A stretch of 64,000 nucleotides of DNA from Lysinibacillus sp. ZYM-1. Lineage in GTDB: Bacteria; Bacillota; Bacilli; Bacillales_A; Planococcaceae. Both the position numbers and the translations under genes were made by a program. The stretch spans positions 62,001-126,000 of the forward strand of contig NZ_KQ465116.1 of NCBI RefSeq assembly GCF_001308875.1, read 5' to 3'. The notes beneath the pieces are model-generated. The model was given only the letters and a program-made list of their open reading frames with translations. It was not told the origin of the DNA and ran no database searches. Shown here piece by piece: positions 58,664 to 64,000 of this stretch (the first letter of the stretch is position 1; the number at the start of each line of letters is the position of its first letter).

Positions 58664-59794
58664 TTACTGAAAAAACTGCAACCCTTTGCGAATTTCGTTA
58701 AGTACTTCTTCATCCTGCTCATCAGCAACAGCTTCAAGTAAGGCAAAATTAGCTTGTTCTCCACCTATCTTGCCTAAAGCCCATGCAGCAGTGCCTCGAA
58801 TGACTGGACGATCATCTTTATTGAGGAGGTCGATTAAATCTGGTATGGCTGCTTCCTCTTTAAAATGAGCAAGTGCCAATATGGCATTTCGTTGAATGGG
58901 CTTTTTACCTCGCCATGAGCCTGAAACGTGGCCAAACTTCGTCTTAAATTCTCGATTAGAAATCGTTAATAGGGGTGTTAGTAATGGTTTGGCAAGCTCT
59001 GGATCTGGCATAAATTCTTCATGAATCCAATTAATTTTTCCTTTATTTTTGGGACACACTGTCTGGCACGTATCACAGCCATAGAGACGGTTGCCAATGT
59101 GGTTACGAAACTCATCAGGAAGTGTTCCCTTTGTTTGAGTGAGGAAGGCAATACAACGTTGCGCATCCAATTGTCCTCCTTGGATTAATGCTCCGGTTGG
59201 ACAAACATCCAAGCATAGGCGACACTCTCCACATTCATCCTCCATTGGCTTATCTGGTGCGAATGGAATATTGGTGATGAGCTCTCCTAAATACACGTAA
59301 GACCCAAATTCAGGCGTTATAATCGAACAGTTTTTACCGCTCCAGCCTATCCCTGCACGTTCTGCTACAGCACGGTCTACAAGTGCACCCGTATCCACCA
59401 TCGACTCAATACGTACACCTTCGACATGTTCCTCGAGCCAAGCAGATAATAACTTCAAGCGTTCACGTAGTGCTGTATGATAATCGACACCCCATGAAGC
59501 ACGGCAAAATATCCCTCGTCTTGCTCCTTTTTTTCCAATAGGTGCATTTTGCATACGTGAGGGATAAGCAACAGCTATCGCAACAATACTCTCTGCTTCA
59601 TCTAATAATTGAAGGGGTTCGGTACGTTTTTCAATATCACTTTCTTCAAAGCCAGACTGGTAGCCAAGCTCCTGCTGACGACGCAGTCGGTTTTTTAATT
59701 CTGTAAAGGGAGCCGCGGTTGTAAAACCTATTTTATCAACGCCAATGGACATTGCATATGCCACAAAATCACGTTGTAGGTCATGTATGTTCAT
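58664..59794 (-). CDS. queG: Epoxyqueuosine reductase QueG
   Basis: 376-residue iron-sulfur and cobalamin-dependent enzyme that makes queuosine in tRNA. Two [4Fe-4S] motifs are seen (CGECRLCLDVCPTGA and CDTCQTVCPKN), plus GWSGKNC. HEAT-like repeats end the protein (RPVIRGTAAWALGKIGGE). Followed by trmL, also a wobble-base modifier. AAGGAG precedes the ATG. Confidence 0.95.
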   Translation of the reverse strand: MNIHDLQRDFVAYAMSIGVDKIGFTTAAPFTELKNRLRRQQELGYQSGFEESDIEKRTEPLQLLDEAESIVAIAVAYPSRMQNAPIGKKGARRGIFCRASWGVDYHTALRERLKLLSAWLEEHVEGVRIESMVDTGALVDRAVAERAGIGWSGKNCSIITPEFGSYVYLGELITNIPFAPDKPMEDECGECRLCLDVCPTGALIQGGQLDAQRCIAFLTQTKGTLPDEFRNHIGNRLYGCDTCQTVCPKNKGKINWIHEEFMPDPELAKPLLTPLLTISNREFKTKFGHVSGSWRGKKPIQRNAILALAHFKEEAAIPDLIDLLNKDDRPVIRGTAAWALGKIGGEQANFALLEAVADEQDEEVLNEIRKGLQFFQ

Positions 59795-59853
59795 TTTATT
59801 TCCAACTCCTTACATGGTACAATAATAGAAATAGATAAAGTAGGTGATGTTCT

Positions 59854-60543
59854 TTGGAAATTTCCATTAACGAATCTCTATTAGCACAACATCCCGAGCT
59901 AAAAATCGGCATTATTCATTATACCAAAATTGTTGTAGCAGAATCCCCTCAAATGATTAAAGGTCGAATGCAATTGTATCAGGAAAACCTTTCGTTAGAA
60001 ATGCAGGACCTTCCTGTGACCCAACGTGAGGGTATTGCAGAATGGCGAGGGCTATGGAAGAAGCTAGGTGCAGATCCAAATCGTTATCGTCACTCAGCTG
60101 AAAGTCTTATGCGTCGAATTAGTAAACAAAACTATTTAACACCGTTTCATTCTGGTGTGGATTTAAATAACTTCTTCTCTCTTCAATATGAAATTCCAAT
60201 TGGTCTGTATGATGTAGCCCACATCAGTGGATCTATAGAAATAGCTCTTGGCCATGAAGAAATTGGTTATGAGGGTTTAAATGGGCGTTTTAATACTTTA
60301 AATAAGATACTCTACAGTCGCGATGAAGAGGGAGCATTTGGTTCTCCATTTGTCGATTCTAAACGTACAGCTGTTACTGAGAAAACAACTGAGGCGCTAC
60401 ATATTTTTTACCTCAGACCATCATTAACCCATGAAGCAGCGAATGAACTTTTGGCGTCAGCAGGGAAAATGTTTAACCAAATTCATGGCGGTGACTATCA
60501 AATTGCCCTCTTGTCAAATAATGCGCCATCTACAACACTATAA
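59854..60543 (+). CDS. B3/B4 domain protein (phenylalanyl-tRNA synthetase beta-like)
   Basis: 229-residue protein with the B3/B4 fold of PheT (GLWKKLGADPNRYRHSAESL, NNFFSLQYEIPIGLYDV). Free-standing B3/B4 proteins may edit or hydrolyse mischarged tRNA or bind nucleotides. TTG start behind AGGTGATG. Co-directional with the next gene, 14 bp apart. Confidence 0.88.
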   Translation: MEISINESLLAQHPELKIGIIHYTKIVVAESPQMIKGRMQLYQENLSLEMQDLPVTQREGIAEWRGLWKKLGADPNRYRHSAESLMRRISKQNYLTPFHSGVDLNNFFSLQYEIPIGLYDVAHISGSIEIALGHEEIGYEGLNGRFNTLNKILYSRDEEGAFGSPFVDSKRTAVTEKTTEALHIFYLRPSLTHEAANELLASAGKMFNQIHGGDYQIALLSNNAPSTTL

Positions 60544-60557
60544 AAGGACGTGTTCTC

Positions 60558-61067
60558 GTGATCAATCTTGCAGAAGCTGTTAAACTAAAAAGTATTTTAG
60601 GAAAGAAAACTCAAGAGCTTATTAGTGAATTACATCGTAGTGCTTTCGTGACAGTAGAAAAGGGACAAGCTCCTAAAACAAGTAACCGTGCACTCCCTCT
60701 TATTGAAGCTGAGTTAGCACAAGTTCGTCTAGATACACGTACGTTAGATCGTTTAATATATGAAGCAAACATCCAAAACGTAGTAGACTTTAAAGATCAG
60801 AAGCTAGCACTAGTAGAAGCGATCGAACTTGCTACGCAGCTTCGTGCTGAAGCTGAATTATGTAAGGAATTTAGTATGCGGGAAAAAGAAAGCGTCCGAT
60901 TTGGCTATGGTGAAGGTGCAATGTTGTACGAAATCGCATTATATGAGCCTGATGACTATCGGGAGCGTGCAATGAAACTTGAAAAAGAGGCACATAAACT
61001 ATCCAATCTTATTAATTCAAAAAATTACAGTATACAAATTAACTTTGATGATTCCCTTTATTTCTAG
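60558..61067 (+). CDS. Helical protein of unknown function (possibly DIP1984-like)
   Basis: 169-residue protein, largely helical, beginning NLAEAVKLKSILGKKTQELISE-like heptads and with a central LDTRTLDRLIYEANIQN. The pattern reminds me of the DIP1984 family, but I cannot confirm it. GTG start behind AAAAGGACG. It follows the B3/B4 gene by 14 bp, so probably one operon. Confidence 0.65.
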   Translation: MINLAEAVKLKSILGKKTQELISELHRSAFVTVEKGQAPKTSNRALPLIEAELAQVRLDTRTLDRLIYEANIQNVVDFKDQKLALVEAIELATQLRAEAELCKEFSMREKESVRFGYGEGAMLYEIALYEPDDYRERAMKLEKEAHKLSNLINSKNYSIQINFDDSLYF

Positions 61068-61368
61068 TCTCGGGGCGGTGAGACTCCAAACCGAGTTGGA
61101 TGTGCTGTTTTCAAATATAGCTTTTTTAGCTAATTTAGTTAAAAACCAATGACAAGTTACCTGTTACTGTATGACCGATGACTAATGACCAACTATAGGC
61201 AAAAGCCATACTCAAAACAACTTGATTCCGTTTGAAAACGCCATCCAAGGCTCTCCAACATTTATGTATGGAGAGCTTTTTCATGCGTATATATGTAAAA
61301 AAATTCCGATGTCTAGTTTGCCCCATTCAAGGACAAAATGGAAGTATCTATTCGAAAGGGGTCATACA
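61068..61368. other. Intergenic region before the catalase gene
   Basis: 301 bp containing an AGTCTC/GAGACT hairpin (61066-61085) at the end of the previous gene, a run with imperfect GATGAC/AATGAC repeats (61150-61195) and a terminator at 61247-61285. No PerR-type box was recognised. No gene seen. Confidence 0.4.
61247..61285 (+). terminator. Terminator upstream of the catalase gene
   Basis: 11-bp stem AAGGCTCTCCA/TGGAGAGCTTT with one G-U pair and a TTTTT tract, 84 bp before the catalase start. The catalase promoter must lie downstream of it, or read-through occurs. Confidence 0.8.
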
Positions 61369-62955
61369 ATGACACAGCAACATGATTCAACACATGAGCA
61401 AGATACGACATTGACAAATCGACAAGGACATCCAATTACTAACAATCAAAATCTACGAACAATCAGTAATCGCGGTCCTGCAACACTTGAAAATTATGAT
61501 TTTCTAGAGAAGATCAGTCACTTTGACAGAGAGAGAGTACCAGAACGAGTTGTCCATGCTCGTGGTGCTGGTGCACATGGTTATTTTGAAACATATGGTG
61601 TAGTTGGCGATGAACCCATTTCTAAGTATACTCGTGCAAAAGTCTTTCAGGATAAAGGGAAAAAGACACCTGTATTTGTACGTTTTTCAACGGTTATACA
61701 TGGTGGTCACTCCCCTGAAACATTACGTGATCCACGAGGCTTTGCGGTAAAATTTTATACAGAGGATGGCAACTGGGATTTAGTAGGTAATAATTTAAAA
61801 ATTTTCTTTATCCGTGATGCGATGAAATTCCCAGACATGATCCATGCATTTAAGCCTGATCCTATTACTAATATACAGAACGTTGAACGTTTCTTTGATT
61901 TTTGTGCTAGCTCGCCAGAATCCTTCCATATGGTAACATTCGTATACTCACCTTGGGGCATTCCAGCTAACTATCGTATGATGCAAGGCTCTGGAGTTAA
62001 TACGTATAAATGGGTTAATGATGAAGGCAAAGCGGTCCTTGTCAAATATCACTGGGAACCACTTCAGGGCATTAAAAATTTAACACAAAAAGAAGCAGAA
62101 GAAATTCAACAAAAAAATTTTAATCATGCCACACAGGATTTATATGATGCCATTGCTCGTGAAGAATATCCTGAATGGGAGCTACATGTTCAAATTATGG
62201 AGGATGGTCCACATCCTGATCTTGATTTTGATCCATTGGATGACACAAAGCTTTGGCCAAATGATCAATTCCCATGGTATCCAGTCGGGAAAATGGTGTT
62301 AAACAGAAATCCTGAGGATTATTTTGCAGAGGTGGAACAGGCTACTTTCGGCACAGGCGTATTAGTCGATGGTTTAGATTTTTCAGATGATAAAATGCTG
62401 CAAGGTCGTACTTTTTCCTATTCGGATACACAGCGTCATCGTGTAGGAGCCAACTATCTCCAATTACCTATTAATGCGCCTAAAAAGCGTGTAGCAACCA
62501 ATCAAAATGGTGGGCAAATGATGTATAAACGAGATTTAGCACCTGGTCAGAATCCACATATTAATTATGAGCCATCCATGTTAAATGGTTTAAAAGAAGC
62601 AACACAGATTGGCAATGAATATACTCCATATGTAGAAGGCAACCTTGTTCGCGAATCAATTGATCGTCAAAGCAATACTAAGCAAGCTGGAGAAACTTAC
62701 CGTAACTTTGAGCAATGGGAGCGCGATGAGCTGCTTGCCAATCTAATCCGTGATTTATCGGTCTGCCATATGGATATACAAAACGCAATGATTGCTCTAG
62801 CTGAAGAAGCAGATGAAGAATATGGACGTTTGCTAAAAGAAGGATTGCATAAGGCTAGAAAGGAATCTTCTCCTTCAAAGCCACTTGGTAATATTGATGG
62901 TGATCATGCCCCTCAAGATGCGATTAATAAAGGACATAATGCGGAGCCTTATTAA
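61369..62955 (+). CDS. Monofunctional heme catalase
   Basis: 528-residue catalase starting at ATG 61369 behind AAAGGGG; the open frame continues 49 codons upstream through the terminator, so those are not coding. Active-site His63 is in [15 protein letters not shown], the distal Asn in VGNNLKIFF, and the proximal heme Tyr in [12 protein letters not shown]. The Lys/Glu-rich tail is longer than in small-subunit catalases. It resembles KatX/KatA of bacilli; which clade cannot be decided. Confidence 0.95.
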   Translation: MTQQHDSTHEQDTTLTNRQGHPITNNQNLRTISNRGPATLENYDFLEKISHFDRERVPERVVHARGAGAHGYFETYGVVGDEPISKYTRAKVFQDKGKKTPVFVRFSTVIHGGHSPETLRDPRGFAVKFYTEDGNWDLVGNNLKIFFIRDAMKFPDMIHAFKPDPITNIQNVERFFDFCASSPESFHMVTFVYSPWGIPANYRMMQGSGVNTYKWVNDEGKAVLVKYHWEPLQGIKNLTQKEAEEIQQKNFNHATQDLYDAIAREEYPEWELHVQIMEDGPHPDLDFDPLDDTKLWPNDQFPWYPVGKMVLNRNPEDYFAEVEQATFGTGVLVDGLDFSDDKMLQGRTFSYSDTQRHRVGANYLQLPINAPKKRVATNQNGGQMMYKRDLAPGQNPHINYEPSMLNGLKEATQIGNEYTPYVEGNLVRESIDRQSNTKQAGETYRNFEQWERDELLANLIRDLSVCHMDIQNAMIALAEEADEEYGRLLKEGLHKARKESSPSKPLGNIDGDHAPQDAINKGHNAEPY

Positions 62956-62964
62956 CACCAAACT

Positions 62965-62997
62965 AAAAAGACATTACATTTTTTGTAATGTCTTTTT
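62965..62997. terminator. Bidirectional terminator between catalase and cytidine deaminase genes
   Basis: Perfect 14-bp stem AAAAAGACATTACA/TGTAATGTCTTTTT with a 5-nt loop. Confidence 0.92.
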
Positions 62998-63000
62998 GCA

Positions 63001-63402
63001 TTATTGTTCATAGGCTTTACGCCAATGATAAGGCTGAATTGCTTTTAAAGTTTTGAATAGCAGTTTACCGTCTGAATTCGTAATCGCTGCTTTCACATTC
63101 TCTCCCCAATAAAAAAGTCTTTCTTGGCAGACCCCACATGGGGTAAGCACTACGAATTTGGATTTTTCATTTTCCCTAGCAACACATATCGAATGCGTAA
63201 CTTTTGCATTGAATTTATGCGCCTCGAGAATAGCACCTGTTTCCATACATAATTCAGTAGCTGCATTAATGACCTCTGGTGCGATACTAGTAAAAATATG
63301 ACCGTCTTCAGTATATAAAGCGGCAGCTCCTCCCCAACCTGAAGGGTATCTTTTCTCCACTAATTGGACGGCTGCATCATAGAGCTTTTTCTCAATATCC
63401 AT
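63001..63402 (-). CDS. Cytidine deaminase-like protein
   Basis: 133-residue zinc deaminase with Cys52-x-Glu54 (ELCMETGAI) and PCGVC (Cys89, Cys92). The catalytic Glu is present; the usual CAER is CMET here, as in blasticidin-S-deaminase-like members. It may act on cytidine or an analogue. AAGGAG precedes the ATG. It lies 17 bp after the carboxypeptidase gene on the same strand. Confidence 0.88.
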   Translation of the reverse strand: MDIEKKLYDAAVQLVEKRYPSGWGGAAALYTEDGHIFTSIAPEVINAATELCMETGAILEAHKFNAKVTHSICVARENEKSKFVVLTPCGVCQERLFYWGENVKAAITNSDGKLLFKTLKAIQPYHWRKAYEQ

Positions 63403-63419
63403 TCTACATCTCCTTACCG

Positions 63420-64000
63420 TTAATTCACACCAGGTAATATCTTCAGCACTTTTTCCTGTGCGTCTAAAATGGCCTCTACCCCCAGAGGAATACCAACATT
63501 CGTAGTTTCATGTCCTATTTTAAAACCTGCAACAACTGGAATGCCTAAATCCCCAAAATACTCTTTCATTAAATTGTGTAATGCCACTTCATCAGCTTCC
63601 GTTTGTGTAAAGGAGCCAATGACAACACCTGCTAGCTGTTCTAACTTCCTTGCTTGCTTTAATTGCTGAAGCATCGAATCAATGTTAGGAATCGTTTCAG
63701 CTAGTTCCTCTATCAATAAAATTCTACCCTCTGTCCGCACCTCAAATTTCGTTCCTAATGTGCTGACAAGACGATAGAGATTTCCTCCAATTATTTCCCC
63801 ACGTGCCACTCCATCAGCAATGGTTGTTAAAGGAGATATTGACTCCGTATACTGAATCTCAATAGGGGAAAATAATTGTAAAAACATTTTCTTCGATAGG
63901 TCATCCATTTTACTTGCCGCCATTAGCATAGGCCCATGGAATGTCACCAAATTGGCGTACTCATTGATTGCACAATGTAAATATGTAAGGTCTGAAAAGC
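63420..64000 (-). CDS. LD-carboxypeptidase (S66 family), C-terminal part cut by window edge
   Basis: About 193 codons are visible; the frame is still open at the window end. FSDLTYLHCAINEYANLVTFHGPM matches the S66 family in two pieces, with the catalytic Glu in LLIEEL and His in KIGHETTNVGIPLG. The nucleophile Ser lies outside the window. The family removes the terminal D-Ala from muropeptides or cleaves related amides (MccF type). A frame starting at 63950 is an internal start only. Confidence 0.88.
   Translation of the reverse strand, partial: FSDLTYLHCAINEYANLVTFHGPMLMAASKMDDLSKKMFLQLFSPIEIQYTESISPLTTIADGVARGEIIGGNLYRLVSTLGTKFEVRTEGRILLIEELAETIPNIDSMLQQLKQARKLEQLAGVVIGSFTQTEADEVALHNLMKEYFGDLGIPVVAGFKIGHETTNVGIPLGVEAILDAQEKVLKILPGVN

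Noticed and set aside
58560..58664. 34-codon frame starting in the queG stop (TAATG)
   Set aside because: No ribosome site and no recognised similarity; the composition does not support a gene strongly enough to list.
61135..61326. 63-codon leftward frame upstream of the catalase gene
   Set aside because: It runs through a terminator hairpin and repeats and has no supporting signal.
61222..61368. N-terminal extension of the catalase frame
   Set aside because: It crosses a terminator; the ribosome site and catalase similarity begin at 61369.
61068..61368. PerR box for the catalase gene
   Set aside because: No sequence close to the TTATAATTATTATAA consensus was found.

Overview
The window reads as chromosome of a low-GC, endospore-forming Firmicute of the Bacillaceae/Planococcaceae, most likely Lysinibacillus or a close relative. 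This is inferred from protein similarity recalled from memory and from gene order, not from a search. AT-rich spacers, strong AGGAGG-type ribosome sites with frequent GTG/TTG starts, a collagen-like exosporium protein, a YjcZ-type small spore protein and a backbone collinear with the Bacillus subtilis yhgE-hemYHE-hmoB-ecs-hit-trpP-yhaH-hpr-prsA-yhaM/N/O-yheA/B segment all point that way. I see no rRNA, tRNA, CRISPR, insertion sequence, prophage or replication origin.

Layout. 1-4.8 kb: yhgE (cut by the window edge) and its TetR-type regulator with two matching operators, then a leftward four-gene operon (propeller lipoprotein, OmpR-type regulator, sensor kinase, YtkA-like lipoprotein). 5-8.2 kb: a family 2 glycosyltransferase followed by a collagen-like BclB-type exosporium protein with about 150 Gly-X-Thr triplets and a perfect array of nineteen 9-bp units. 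8.3-12.8 kb: late heme synthesis (hemE, hemH, hemY) and the heme monooxygenase hmoB. 12.9-19.7 kb: ecsAB, hit, trpP with a TRAP-like binding site over its ribosome site, yhaH, hpr, a DUF3267 protein, small genes, a GC-rich foldable element and prsA. 19.7-28.6 kb: a chemoreceptor, the overlapping yhaO-yhaN-yhaM nuclease operon behind a perfect palindrome, yhzD, an enoyl-CoA hydratase and trhO. 28.7-33.3 kb: a large FAD enzyme, then serA behind a serine T-box leader, and a decayed membrane-protein gene.

33-41 kb: HAD phosphatase, a secreted metallo-beta-lactamase-fold protein with a DUF3006 partner, glycerate kinase plus GntP permease divergent from a CdaR regulator, and hemZ. 41-50.6 kb: small unknowns, a copper-amine-oxidase-N-like secreted protein, an RNase H-like protein, yheA/yheB/yheE, a CNNM/CorC membrane protein with an overlapping upstream peptide frame, a Mn-type CDF exporter with an attenuator-like leader, and a WYL regulator with a zinc-ribbon/GyrI-like protein. 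51-64 kb: a receiver-SARP regulator whose phosphoacceptor Asp is Glu, an AirSR/YhcYZ-like redox two-component pair next to bdbC, an RluA-type pseudouridine synthase, an aldo/keto reductase, two overlooked small genes, catE, trmL, queG, a B3/B4 protein, a catalase, cytidine deaminase and a partial LD-carboxypeptidase.

Most of the window is conserved core. The parts most worth a second look are the glycosyltransferase/collagen pair, the atypical receiver with its foldable leader, the cysteine-cluster kinase, the GC-rich element at 18.25-18.35 kb, and the RNA leaders of trpP, serA, the CNNM gene and the CDF gene.
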